A stretch of 64,000 nt of DNA from Hyphomicrobiales bacterium (GTDB lineage Bacteria; Pseudomonadota; Alphaproteobacteria; Rhizobiales; Rhizobiaceae): NCBI GenBank assembly GCA_900466945.1, contig UBNV01000007.1, forward strand, positions 62,001 to 126,000, given 5' to 3'. A model generated the notes under the pieces. The model saw only the letters and a program-made list of their open reading frames with translations, was not told where the DNA came from and made no database searches. A program made the translations under genes and the position numbers. Of this stretch, positions 1 through 8,298 are shown one piece after another; the first letter of the stretch is position 1; the number at the start of each line of letters is the position of its first letter.

Positions 1-653
1 CGGCCCCGATCCCCTATGACTACTTCACCCGCCACAAGCCCTGGCTGAAGGAAGGCCAGTCGGTGGTGGTTCTGATGGTCGCCCCCCATTCGATCGAACC
101 CTTCCTCGCCTTCGCCGAGAAGATGAAGGGCGACGTCCGTTTCCGCTCCGACACCGTCGAGAGCATGAAGGGCATCCCGCACGCCTTCGAGCTCACCTGG
201 AACCACACGACGCTGCGCGCCCTGAAGATCAATCCCACCATCACCTATCTCCAGGTCCAGTATCCCGGCCCCGACCATGTCGCAAAGGTCAAGACGATGA
301 CCGAACTCTTCCCCGACGAGGTCATCGGCCATCTCGAATTCATCAAGTTCGACGGCCACATCCAATGCGCCGGCCTGCCGCTGGTGCGCTACACCACCAA
401 GGAACGGCTGGAGGAAATCATCCGCATTCACGAGGAAAACGGCTGCCCGATCTTCAACCCGCACCGCTATACGCTGGAGGAAGGCGGCATGAAGCAGACT
501 GACCAGGTCCAGCTTGCCTTCAAGAAGGAGACCGATCCGAAGGGCTTGCTCAATCCCGGCAAGATGATCGCCTGGGAGAACCCCGACTTCGATTTCTCCG
601 CCGGCAAGAACTACCTGTTCCCGGGCCTGGAGGTGTTTTCCAAAGCCTCATAA
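1..653 (+). CDS. FAD-linked oxidase, C-terminal part (5' end outside window)
   Basis: The frame is open from the first bases and gives about 216 residues before the stop, so the N-terminal FAD-binding half lies upstream of the window. The final part carries DPKGLLNPGKMI, which resembles the C-terminal signature of FAD_binding_4/FAD-oxidase_C enzymes such as the GlcD and D-lactate dehydrogenase type, where this region lines the flavin and substrate pocket. The internal ATG at 63 is not a real start because the reading frame continues upstream without a stop. Substrate cannot be read from this part. A 7-bp hairpin without a T-run (670-690) follows. Confidence 0.7.
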   Translation, partial: APIPYDYFTRHKPWLKEGQSVVVLMVAPHSIEPFLAFAEKMKGDVRFRSDTVESMKGIPHAFELTWNHTTLRALKINPTITYLQVQYPGPDHVAKVKTMTELFPDEVIGHLEFIKFDGHIQCAGLPLVRYTTKERLEEIIRIHEENGCPIFNPHRYTLEEGGMKQTDQVQLAFKKETDPKGLLNPGKMIAWENPDFDFSAGKNYLFPGLEVFSKAS

Positions 654-888
654 GGCACCAGATGCGTCGCGGCTCCCGGTTCCGGAGCCGGACTGATAAC
701 CGCCGGAACGAACTTATTCCGAAGGTACTCCCGGCCGGCCTTCTCCGGCCCATGCGACATCAGACATGGCATCCCCCATCCCTCGGCATCAGGCGGCGAC
801 GGATCAAGATGCTGGGACAAACGGCGCGGAAGTTTTGACTTGAACCCCGACCGCAGGCGCGGCGGGCAACGATTTGGAGCTTTTGAAC

Positions 889-1470
889 ATGCGCGTACTC
901 GTCCTTCATTCCCATCCCCTCGAAGAAAGCTTCGGCCGGGCGCTTTACAAGCTCACCTGCGAGAGCCTGGAAAAGGCCGGCCACGAGGTCGACGGCTGCA
1001 ACCTCTATGAGGAGGGCTTCGACCCTGTCCTTTCGGCCCATGACCGCCGCGTCTATCACGACATTCCCGACAACCTTTCGCTCGTGCAGCCCTATGTCGA
1101 CCGCCTTAAGAAAGCCGAAGCGCTCGTGATCGTCACGCCCGTCTGGAATTTCGGTTTCCCGGCCATGCTGAAGGGCTATTTCGACCGCGTCTGGCTGCCC
1201 GGCGTCTCGTTCGATCTGGTGGATGGCAAGCTGACGCCCACGCTTCGACACATCAGAAAGCTCGCCGCCGTCATGACCTATGGCGCCACCCCCATACGCG
1301 CCTTCCTCGCCGGCAATCCACCGAAGAAGATCGTAAAACGTGTCATCCGCGCCCAGATCAAGATCGGCGCACCGGTCAAGTATCTCGCCCATTACGACAT
1401 GAACAACTGCACGGAAGAAACCCGCGCCGCCTTCATGGCCAAGGTGCGCCGCGAGATGGAGAATTTCTGA
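889..1470 (+). CDS. NAD(P)H-dependent quinone oxidoreductase, flavodoxin fold
   Basis: A 193-residue protein beginning VLVLHSHPLEESFGRAL, the strand-loop-helix that holds the FMN phosphate in the Flavodoxin_2 (MdaB/NQO1/YwrO-like) family. The TPVWNFGFPAMLKGYFDRVW stretch at about residue 85 is the second cofactor-binding loop of the same family. These cytoplasmic enzymes reduce quinones or nitro compounds by two electrons using NAD(P)H. ATG 889 is preferred to the in-frame TTG at 874 because GGAG lies 8 bases before it. It stands alone, with an LtrA-like gene 79 bases downstream on the same strand. Exact substrate is unknown. Confidence 0.8.
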   Translation: MRVLVLHSHPLEESFGRALYKLTCESLEKAGHEVDGCNLYEEGFDPVLSAHDRRVYHDIPDNLSLVQPYVDRLKKAEALVIVTPVWNFGFPAMLKGYFDRVWLPGVSFDLVDGKLTPTLRHIRKLAAVMTYGATPIRAFLAGNPPKKIVKRVIRAQIKIGAPVKYLAHYDMNNCTEETRAAFMAKVRREMENF

Positions 1471-1549
1471 CTGTCGACGATGCACGGCTTGCGAAACGGG
1501 CCAATCTTCTGGCAGAACGCTGCATGTGGCAGGCAAATGGGAGGGTGAA

Positions 1550-2752
1550 ATGGCAACCGAAAACAGTCGTCTCCGGAGCCTGATGCCGCCCCTCCACCCC
1601 CGTGACCCTCATGAACATCATCGCGCCGCCACGCCGCTTGAACTTCTGTTCGATCTTGTCTCGGTGATCGCCATAGCCTCGGCAGCGGCTGGGTTGCACC
1701 ACGCCATATCGGAAGCGCATGCGGTTGAGGGTCTGCTGTCGTTTGGCATGGCCTTCTTCGCCATATGGTGGGCCTGGATGAACTTCACCTGGTTCGCCTC
1801 GGCCTATGACAATGACGACACCACCTATCGCCTGCTGACCATGGTCATCATGGGCGGCGCCCTGGTTGTCGCTGCCGGCATTCCCAGTATTTTTGCGGAA
1901 CAGCCCGACTTCACCATGGTGATCATCGGCTACGTCGTGATGCGGCTGGCCATGACGGTTTTGTGGCTGCGCGCCGGCTGCGCCGACACTGCCCACCGGC
2001 GCACCGCCCTCGGCTATGCAATCGGCATTGCTCTCGTCCAGCTCTATTGGGTTGCCTTCCTCCTGGTGCAACCTTTGTCCGGGCCGCTCGGCTATGGCAT
2101 GTGGCTGGTCGGCTTTGCGCTGGAACTGTCCGTCCCCGCAATTGCCGAGCCACTGACAGAAATGACGCCCTGGCATCGGCATCACATCGTCGAGCGCTAT
2201 GGCCTCCTGCTGATCATCGTGCTGGGCGAAACCCTGCTCTCCGGATCGCTCGCTCTGCGCCAGTCGGCGGAAGCCTTCAACATCATGCTCGTCCACACGG
2301 CGCTGTCGGCCTTGGTAATTGTCTTTGCACTCTGGTGGGTCTATTTCAGCCCCGACCCGCATCTGCAAGATCGAAACCTGCGCCGTGCGCTGATCTGGGG
2401 CTACGGTCATTTCGTGATTTTCGCCTCAGGCGCCGCTATAGGTGCCGGCTTCGGCGTGCTCGTCGACGTGATCACAGGCCATGCCAAGGTCTCGCTGGTC
2501 ATTGGCGATTATGCCGTCGCCATACCGGTGGCCCTGTTTCTTGGCGGCCTATGGTTGGTACGCGACCAATTCGTCTGCCGCGGCAAGGCCAGGTTGGCCC
2601 TTCCGGCCTGTGCCGTCCTTGTGCTGATTGCCCCCATTATCGGCCTCGGCCTGGAAGGTGTGGCCGCTGCTACTGCCCTATGCGCCATCTTGCGCTCCTG
2701 GCTGACGTTACGTCACGTTGCGCCTGGTGAGCCGAGCCACCAGACACAATGA
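1550..2752 (+). CDS. LtrA-family integral membrane protein (low temperature requirement A)
   Basis: A 400-residue very hydrophobic protein with about ten membrane segments. The N-terminal TPLELLFDLVSVIAI followed by a His-rich start is the hallmark of the LtrA family (PF06772), and an internal HHIVERYGLLLIIVLGE motif around residue 210 is the second typical block. LtrA was named from Listeria growth in the cold; its biochemical role is unknown. ATG 1550 is chosen over GTG 1526 because GGGAGG precedes it by 6 bases. It is convergent with the RidA gene, with 22 bases between the stops and no evident terminator. Confidence 0.82.
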   Translation: MATENSRLRSLMPPLHPRDPHEHHRAATPLELLFDLVSVIAIASAAAGLHHAISEAHAVEGLLSFGMAFFAIWWAWMNFTWFASAYDNDDTTYRLLTMVIMGGALVVAAGIPSIFAEQPDFTMVIIGYVVMRLAMTVLWLRAGCADTAHRRTALGYAIGIALVQLYWVAFLLVQPLSGPLGYGMWLVGFALELSVPAIAEPLTEMTPWHRHHIVERYGLLLIIVLGETLLSGSLALRQSAEAFNIMLVHTALSALVIVFALWWVYFSPDPHLQDRNLRRALIWGYGHFVIFASGAAIGAGFGVLVDVITGHAKVSLVIGDYAVAIPVALFLGGLWLVRDQFVCRGKARLALPACAVLVLIAPIIGLGLEGVAAATALCAILRSWLTLRHVAPGEPSHQTQ

Positions 2753-2774
2753 GCGCAAGGCGAAGAACCGGATC

Positions 2775-3164
2775 TCAGACCACCTTGGCCGCCGTCACCT
2801 CAACTTCGACGAGGAAATCCGGTCGCGTGAATCCCCCCACCACCAGCAGCGTCGAGACCGGCTTCGGATCGAGCGTGTAGCGATCACGCACCTGCATATA
2901 GTCAGGAAAATCCTCCCGCCGCGTCACGAAGCCGGAGATACGGATCACATCCGCGAATGTCATGTCCGCCTCTTCCAGAATGACTTTGATGGCCTCGAAG
3001 CACAGTTCGGCCTGACCGATGACATCAGGTGGGATGGTGTCATCGGGGCGGATGCCGAGCTGGCCGGACGTAACGAGCAGGCTTGCGCCCGGGGGCACGA
3101 GCAGACCGTGATTGTAGTGTCCGAAGGGACGGCGGACAGAGGGGGGATTGAAGACCTTTTTCAT
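2775..3164 (-). CDS. RidA/YjgF/TdcF-family protein
   Basis: A 129-residue protein of the family's usual length (about 125-130). RidA proteins are small trimeric cytosolic enzymes that hydrolyse reactive enamines/imines made by PLP enzymes, or related intermediates in catabolic operons. Visible features are the LVTSGQLGIRPD block, the QAELCFEAIKVILEEADMTF helix and a VEVEVTA ending. The EVEVTAAKV region lacks the usual catalytic Arg context of RidA proper (RVEIEA), so it may belong to one of the Rid1-7 subgroups. It is the last gene of the leftward set that begins with the EamA gene at 10697, lying just after a broken LacI gene. Confidence 0.8.
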   Translation of the reverse strand: MKKVFNPPSVRRPFGHYNHGLLVPPGASLLVTSGQLGIRPDDTIPPDVIGQAELCFEAIKVILEEADMTFADVIRISGFVTRREDFPDYMQVRDRYTLDPKPVSTLLVVGGFTRPDFLVEVEVTAAKVV

Positions 3165-3252
3165 GGCTTGAGCCTAACGCAGCGAGCCTGTGGGCGAAAG
3201 GGAAAAGGGTGCCTCGCTACGCCTGTTGGCCTTACAAGTCCTGACCCTTCGG

Positions 3253-3654
3253 CTAGCGAATGCGCCGCCCCGAGGCATCGAAGAGAAAGCTCGTCCCCGG
3301 CACATCCGGATTGAAGACCCTAGTGATATCGATCTTGTACTCGCGGCAACGCGCTTCGATTCCCAGCCGCACGCCGACATAAGAGGGATCAACCAGCTCT
3401 TCTTGCGGCGCCAGGAAATGCACGATTGCGATGTGGGCTGAAACCTCCGCACGGCTCGCCATAGGGATTGGGAGAGGTGGCAAATGCGCATTTTTGCGCG
3501 CGCGTGGGGTCGCGTAGTTAAAAGCCTCGGCCGTCTCGATGATCGCCTGTCTTTTCGCTTCGGAAACGGAAAGCGTGGGGTCGTAGTCCAAGACACGCGA
3601 CACCGTGCCCGATGAAACACCGACAGCCTTGGCGATTTCCTTGATCGTCACCAC
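3253..3654 (-). pseudogene. Truncated LacI-family regulator (DNA-binding domain plus start of ligand domain)
   Basis: Reading left from GTG 3654 (GGAGGAGG ten bases before it) gives 133 residues. Residues 3-23 form a typical LacI helix-turn-helix, TIKEIAKAVGVSSGTVSRVL, followed by the hinge-helix region and the first strand of the periplasmic-binding-like domain (HIAIVHFL). LacI proteins are normally 330-350 residues, so about 200 are missing, including the rest of the effector domain. Only 88 bases separate the stop from the RidA start, so a simple frameshift cannot recover the rest; a deletion is more likely. It follows the DapA-family gene and may once have controlled the ABC transporter operon. 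A functional short DNA-binding protein is possible but unlikely. Confidence 0.7.
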
Positions 3655-3842
3655 GGCGGATTGTCCTCCTCCACACTGCAGCCCGGAGGCATGGGTAAAC
3701 CTCAAGCAAATTTACCAGGCCACTCCTGCGATCAACACAACTACTTGGTCTTCAACAAACGACACGGGCGGCAGCGGAGATGCATGCGGCCGGAGGAAGG
3801 CTGAAACCGAAACGGCGAAAAGGATTGGACCTGAGATTTCAC

Positions 3843-4736
3843 TCACGAAGCCAGGACAGCCAACCCGTAACGGCGAAGGATCTCCGCGATCTTCGCGTCC
3901 TGCTCCGGATCCGGCAGCAGCGCCGGCTGTCGGCTGGCGCCAACCGAGGCATCCTGCAGAAAGAGCGCCCGCTTCACCATCGCCGGCGCAAAACCGAGGG
4001 CGTAGAGATCGGTACGGAAGGCCGTGAAGATCGCCTGCTGACGCTCGGCCTCGGTGAGATCGCCGCCGTTGTAACCCCTGAGAATACCGGCCAGCACATC
4101 CGGAAGGGCATTGCCGAGCCCGGAAATGCAGCCCGCAGCGCCGTTCTGCAGCGCCCAGAGCACGAGATGATCAGGACCGGAATAGACATCGAAGCCGGGC
4201 ATGTCACGGGAAACCGCGAGATAGGCTTCCAGCGTTTCCCTGGCGCCACCTGAATCCTTGATCCCGGCGATATTGCCATGGGCGGCGAGCTTGCGCGCCG
4301 TCTCCGGCTCGATGTGGTTCTGTGTGCGTGCCGGAATGTCGTAGAGATAGATCGGGGTCTTCACCGCATCGGCAACCGTCGAGAAGTGCCGGATGAGGCC
4401 GTCCTGAGTGCAGGCGATAAAGAAAGGGGTGATGACGGCAATCGCCGTCACCCCGATCCGGTCGAACTCCTTTGCCAGCTTGATCGTCTCGAAGGTCGCC
4501 GGCATGCCGGCATTGACGATGACGTCGACCTTGCCGCCGACCTCATCGACCACGGCTTCCGCAAGCTTTACCTTCTCCTCGAAGGTCAGCGCGGTAAAAT
4601 CGCCATTGGTGCCGGCGCACATCATGTTGTTGCCGGCGGCCACCTGACGGCGTACCTGGGCGCGGGTGGCGTCGTAATTGATCGTCTCATCCTCGTTGAA
4701 GCAGGTGACGAGCGCGACGAAGGCCTTTTTCGACAT
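3843..4736 (-). CDS. Dihydrodipicolinate synthase/N-acetylneuraminate lyase family aldolase
   Basis: A 297-residue (beta/alpha)8 class I aldolase of the DapA superfamily. Lys160 in IAGIKDSGG is the Schiff-base lysine, Tyr132 in IYLYDIPAR is the proton-relay tyrosine, and GTNGD at 42-46 takes the place of the GTTGE pyruvate-carboxylate loop. Family members join or split pyruvate and an aldehyde, usually in breakdown of keto acids when found in catabolic operons. It is the last intact gene after an oligopeptide-type transporter (25 bases from the ATPase gene), so a catabolic aldolase is more likely than lysine biosynthesis. CCGGAGAA precedes ATG 4736. The true substrate cannot be read; a sialic-acid lyase role would fit the nearby sialidase-fold gene but is not shown. 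Confidence 0.85.
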   Translation of the reverse strand: MSKKAFVALVTCFNEDETINYDATRAQVRRQVAAGNNMMCAGTNGDFTALTFEEKVKLAEAVVDEVGGKVDVIVNAGMPATFETIKLAKEFDRIGVTAIAVITPFFIACTQDGLIRHFSTVADAVKTPIYLYDIPARTQNHIEPETARKLAAHGNIAGIKDSGGARETLEAYLAVSRDMPGFDVYSGPDHLVLWALQNGAAGCISGLGNALPDVLAGILRGYNGGDLTEAERQQAIFTAFRTDLYALGFAPAMVKRALFLQDASVGASRQPALLPDPEQDAKIAEILRRYGLAVLAS

Positions 4737-4761
4737 GGTGGTGTTCTCCGGAATTTCTGAC

Positions 4762-6381
4762 TTACGAGGCGCGGCTCAGACGGGCAGCGCGATTTTGCGC
4801 CTGAACGTCCGGATCGGGATCGAGCCCGGCGGCGAGCAGCGCCTGGGTATAGGCTTGTTGGGGTGTCTCGAAGATCTCGCGCACGGTTCCGAGCTCCACG
4901 ACCTCTCCCTTCTGCATGACCATCACATGGTCGGCGAAGTCTCGCACGACCGGCAGGTCATGGGCGATGAAGATGAAGGCAATGCCCATCTCCTTGCGCA
5001 GCCCGTCGAGAAGCGCGATGACCTGCGCCTGGACCGACACGTCGAGCGCCGAGACCGCTTCATCGCAGATGATCAGCTGCGGCTCGAGCGCGAGCGCCCG
5101 GGCAATCGCGATGCGCTGGCGCTGCCCACCGGAAAACTGGTGCGGATACCGCCCCATATGCTCCGGTCCGAGACCCACCTGGGTCAAAAGTTCGGCCACC
5201 CGCTCGCGCCACTTCGCCTTCGGCAGAATGTCTGGATGGATGACCCAGGCTTCGGAAATGAGCTGGTAGACCGTCATTCGCGGATTGAGCGACTGGGTGG
5301 GATCCTGGAACACCATCTGCAGGTCCCGGCGCAGCTTGTAGAGTTCGGCCGACGACAGTTGGAATAGGTCCCTGCCCTTCCACAGTGCCGAACCGGAATC
5401 CGGCTCATCAAGGCGCAACAGAATGCGGGCGAGCGTCGATTTGCCGGAACCACTTTCGCCAACGACGGCCATCGTCTCACCGGCCAGAAGGTCGAAAGAG
5501 ACGCCCTTGAGCGCCTCGAATGCGCCATAACTCTTGCGCACGTCCCGCACGCTCAACACGGGTTCGGCACCCTTCAGCGGCTGATGCATCTCGCCTTTGC
5601 CGGGCGCCGCCGCGATCAGCTTCTTTGTGTAGGGATGCTGCGGGTTCTTGTAAACTTCGCGCACCGTACCGGCCTCGACCAGAACACCCTTTTCCATCAC
5701 CACGACACGGTCCGCGATCTCGGCCACGACGCCGAGATCATGCGTGATGATGAGGACGGCCATGCCAGTCTCGCGCTGCAACTCCTTGAGAAGCGCCAGC
5801 ACCTCGGCCTGCACGGTGACATCAAGCGCGGTGGTCGGCTCATCCGCGATCAGGAGATCGGGACGCAGGGCCAGCGCCATGGCAATCATCACGCGCTGAC
5901 GCTGACCGCCGGAAAATTCGTGCGGATATTTGTCAAGCGCATGCTCGGGGTCCGGAATACCGACGCGTCCGAGAAGCCGAAGCGCCTCGGCCTGTGCCTT
6001 GCCAGCATCCGTGCCATGCGTGGTGAGCGCCTCGCGGATTTGCCAGCCGACGGTATAGACCGGATTGAGGTGGCTGAGCGGATCCTGGAAGATCATCGCA
6101 ATCTTGCGACCGTTGATCTCACGCCGCTGCGACAGCGGTATTGTCAGGAGATCGACGCCATCGAGCAGGATTTCGCCCGCGCTGATGCGACCGGGCGGCA
6201 TGTCGATTAGGTTCATGATCGCCGAAGACGATACCGACTTGCCCGATCCACTTTCGCCGAGGATCGCCAGCGTCTCGCCGCGGTCCAAATGATAGGACAT
6301 GTCGTGCACGGCCTTCACCACGCCGACCGCCGTATGAAACTCGACCGAGAGGTTGCGGACTTCGAGCAGATGGTCAGCCAT
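4762..6381 (-). CDS. ABC transporter ATPase, fused DppD-DppF (oligopeptide/nickel type)
   Basis: A 539-residue protein with two complete ABC cassettes in tandem. Each half has a Walker A (GESGSGKS), a Q-loop FQDP, an ABC signature (FSGGQRQRV in the first, FSGGQRQRI in the second) and a Walker B ([16 protein letters not shown]). The join near residue 260 carries the [13 protein letters not shown] oligopeptide ATPase C-terminal motif, and the second half ends with the equivalent [11 protein letters not shown]. DppD and DppF are often separate; fusion gives the ATP-hydrolysing heterodimer in one chain. It overlaps the permease stop by 8 bases, which indicates translational coupling. It powers the importer built from the three genes upstream. 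Confidence 0.95.
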   Translation of the reverse strand: MADHLLEVRNLSVEFHTAVGVVKAVHDMSYHLDRGETLAILGESGSGKSVSSSAIMNLIDMPPGRISAGEILLDGVDLLTIPLSQRREINGRKIAMIFQDPLSHLNPVYTVGWQIREALTTHGTDAGKAQAEALRLLGRVGIPDPEHALDKYPHEFSGGQRQRVMIAMALALRPDLLIADEPTTALDVTVQAEVLALLKELQRETGMAVLIITHDLGVVAEIADRVVVMEKGVLVEAGTVREVYKNPQHPYTKKLIAAAPGKGEMHQPLKGAEPVLSVRDVRKSYGAFEALKGVSFDLLAGETMAVVGESGSGKSTLARILLRLDEPDSGSALWKGRDLFQLSSAELYKLRRDLQMVFQDPTQSLNPRMTVYQLISEAWVIHPDILPKAKWRERVAELLTQVGLGPEHMGRYPHQFSGGQRQRIAIARALALEPQLIICDEAVSALDVSVQAQVIALLDGLRKEMGIAFIFIAHDLPVVRDFADHVMVMQKGEVVELGTVREIFETPQQAYTQALLAAGLDPDPDVQAQNRAARLSRAS

Positions 6382-7291
6382 TCTTGGCCCCTTTCATTTC
6401 CAGACGCCAGCGCTGCACCGGATCGAGCGCAATCCGCAGCCAGTTCGACAGAAGGTTCAGCGACATCGTGGTGAGGATGATCGCGAGCCCCGGCCAGAAG
6501 GAGAGCCACCAGGCATTGGTGAGATACTGCCGCCCCTGGCTGATCATCAGGCCCCAGGTGATCTCGGGCGGCTGGATGCCGATGCCAAGGAATGACAAGG
6601 CACTTTCTGCCAGCATCACATAGGCGAAATCGAGCGTCGCGAGTGTGGTCAGGGTTGGGAGGACCACCGGCAGGATATGTCGGAACAGGATGCGCTTGCT
6701 GGAGGCACCCATGACACGCGCCGCCTGGACGAACATGCGCTCGCGGATCTCCAGCACCTCTGCCCGTGTGGTGCGCAGATAGACCGGGATGCGTGTGATG
6801 GCGAGCACCATCATCAGGTTCAGGATCGATGACCCAAGAATGTAGAGCACGATGACGGCGATCAGCAGCGACGGGAAGGACATGATGACGTCGGCAAGAC
6901 GCATGATGATCTGGCTGACCCGGGGAGAGGAAAAGCCGGCTATCAGGCCTAGAACCGTGCCAATGACAGCTGAAATCAATACGGCACCGGCCGCAACCAT
7001 CACGGTGTTCTGGGTGGCGACGATGATGCGGGCGAGCAGTGGGCGACCGAGCGCATCCGCGCCCATCCACCAGACCCAGGCCTTCTCGAAATCGAAGGGG
7101 GCTGCGTTTCGACCGCGCAGGTTCTGCTTTGTGGCGAGGTCGCCAAGCCAACTTGGGCCGATGATGGCCATCACCAGGATCAAAAGCAGAAAGATCGCAG
7201 CACACAGGGCGAATTTGTCGGCAAGCAGCATGCGAAACATGCGCTTGAAGAAGGGTGGCTCGTCGATGACGACGGTGGCTTCGATAGACAT
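6374..7291 (-). CDS. ABC transporter permease, DppC type
   Basis: A 305-residue inner-membrane permease with about six membrane helices. The EAA-loop region reads VQAARVMGASSKRILFRHIL at about residue 190, where the ATPase docks, followed by the DppC-typical ESALSFLGIGIQPPEITWG. The start is taken as ATG 7291, preceded by GAGGAGAAGG, because the more upstream in-frame ATG at 7339 lies inside the preceding permease gene. DppC proteins have a long N-terminal soluble tail, present here. It is second permease of the oligopeptide-type importer. Confidence 0.93.
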   Translation of the reverse strand: MSIEATVVIDEPPFFKRMFRMLLADKFALCAAIFLLLILVMAIIGPSWLGDLATKQNLRGRNAAPFDFEKAWVWWMGADALGRPLLARIIVATQNTVMVAAGAVLISAVIGTVLGLIAGFSSPRVSQIIMRLADVIMSFPSLLIAVIVLYILGSSILNLMMVLAITRIPVYLRTTRAEVLEIRERMFVQAARVMGASSKRILFRHILPVVLPTLTTLATLDFAYVMLAESALSFLGIGIQPPEITWGLMISQGRQYLTNAWWLSFWPGLAIILTTMSLNLLSNWLRIALDPVQRWRLEMKGAKNG

Positions 7292-7301
7292 GGCCTTCTC
7301 C

Positions 7302-8216
7302 TCAATTCCGGATGCGGGGATCGAGAAGCGCATAGGCAAGATCGATCAGCAGGTTCATCAGGAAGATGGCGAGTGCCGTGACGAGGATTGCCGCGAGAAC
7401 AACGTTGAAGTCACGCTGCAGGATGGAATCGATCATCAGCTTGCCGACCCCGGGAAAGCCGAAGATGGTTTCAATGATGACTGCACCATTCAACAGGCTT
7501 GCTGCCTGGTCGCCGATCACGGTGATGACTGGCAACATGGCATTGCGCAGCGCATGGACGAAGATGATCGGGGTTGATTTCACACCCTTTGCACGGGCGG
7601 TTTTGACATAGGCCGATGATAGCGCCGAGATCATCGAGCCCCGCACGACCTGAACGATGATGCCGAAAGGCCGGACGAAGAGCACGCCGATTGGCAGGAT
7701 CCAGTGCCAGATCGTGCCGGTGCCCGAGGTCGGCAACCAAGCCAGGTTTACGGCGAAAACGACGATGGCGACGATCGCCAGCCAGAAATCGGGAACCGAG
7801 GCCCCGACAAGGGAAACAATCGAGGAGAAACGGTCGAAGAACCCACCGGCCCGAAAAGCGCCAAGCGAGCCGACGACGATGGCTGCAACCGTTACGAGGC
7901 TCATAGTAATAACGGCGAGCCAGAGCGTCCAGACAAATGCTTCGAGGACGACGTCCAGCGCCGGGCGCGCCTTGCGCAGGGATTCGCCGAGATCCCCCGT
8001 GACGACATCGCCGACATAGCGACCAAACTGCACCATCAACGGGTCGTTCAGGCCATGCAGTTCCCGGAACTGGTTCTTCATCTCTTCCGAGGCTTCGACC
8101 GGCAGGAACAGGGCCGCCGGATCGCCGGTCAGGCGAGAAAGGAAGAAGACCATGACCACGAGCCCGATCAGAGAGATCAGACTGGCCACAGCGCGTTTTC
8201 GGATGAAGCTCAGCAT
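7302..8216 (-). CDS. ABC transporter permease, DppB type
   Basis: A 304-residue inner-membrane permease. The N-terminal RAVASLISLIGLVVMVFFLSRL helix followed by GDPAALFLP and a long periplasmic loop (LNDPLMVQFGRYVGDVVTGDLG region) is the DppB/OppB layout. The EAA loop is VKTARAKGVKSTPIIFVHAL. It ends 10 bases before the DppC-type gene. Together they form the channel of an importer for peptides, or, in many rhizobial cases, oligosaccharides or opine-like compounds. Confidence 0.93.
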   Translation of the reverse strand: MLSFIRKRAVASLISLIGLVVMVFFLSRLTGDPAALFLPVEASEEMKNQFRELHGLNDPLMVQFGRYVGDVVTGDLGESLRKARPALDVVLEAFVWTLWLAVITMSLVTVAAIVVGSLGAFRAGGFFDRFSSIVSLVGASVPDFWLAIVAIVVFAVNLAWLPTSGTGTIWHWILPIGVLFVRPFGIIVQVVRGSMISALSSAYVKTARAKGVKSTPIIFVHALRNAMLPVITVIGDQAASLLNGAVIIETIFGFPGVGKLMIDSILQRDFNVVLAAILVTALAIFLMNLLIDLAYALLDPRIRN

Positions 8217-8236
8217 GGCGTCCTCGGAGAAAACGG

Positions 8237-8259
8237 TGCGGCGGGATCATCCCGCCGCA
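8237..8259. promoter_or_regulatory. Intercistronic hairpin after the binding-protein gene
   Basis: Perfect inverted repeat with 11-bp arms (TGCGGCGGGAT / ATCCCGCCGCA) and a one-base centre, in the 82-base gap between the solute-binding-protein stop and the DppB-type start. There is no T-run on either side, so full termination is unlikely. Hairpins in this position usually protect the abundant binding-protein mRNA from 3' decay or reduce read-through to the membrane genes. That role is inferred from position. Confidence 0.6.
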
Positions 8260-8298
8260 TGACTTGCCTTGAAGGGAACGGCGCGGGCCGCCCGGCGA

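Noticed and set aside
670-690. A terminator after the FAD oxidase
   Set aside because: A 7-bp stem exists but there is no T-run after it, so I do not list it as a terminator.
1433-2410. A long open frame on the minus strand opposite the LtrA-like gene
   Set aside because: It has no family features and lies antisense to a clearly coding, multi-helix gene; high-GC DNA often has open antisense frames.
3843-4736. Calling the DapA-family aldolase an N-acetylneuraminate lyase because a sialidase-fold gene is nearby
   Set aside because: No sialic-acid transporter, kinase or epimerase genes were found, and the active-site context alone does not tell lyase types apart.
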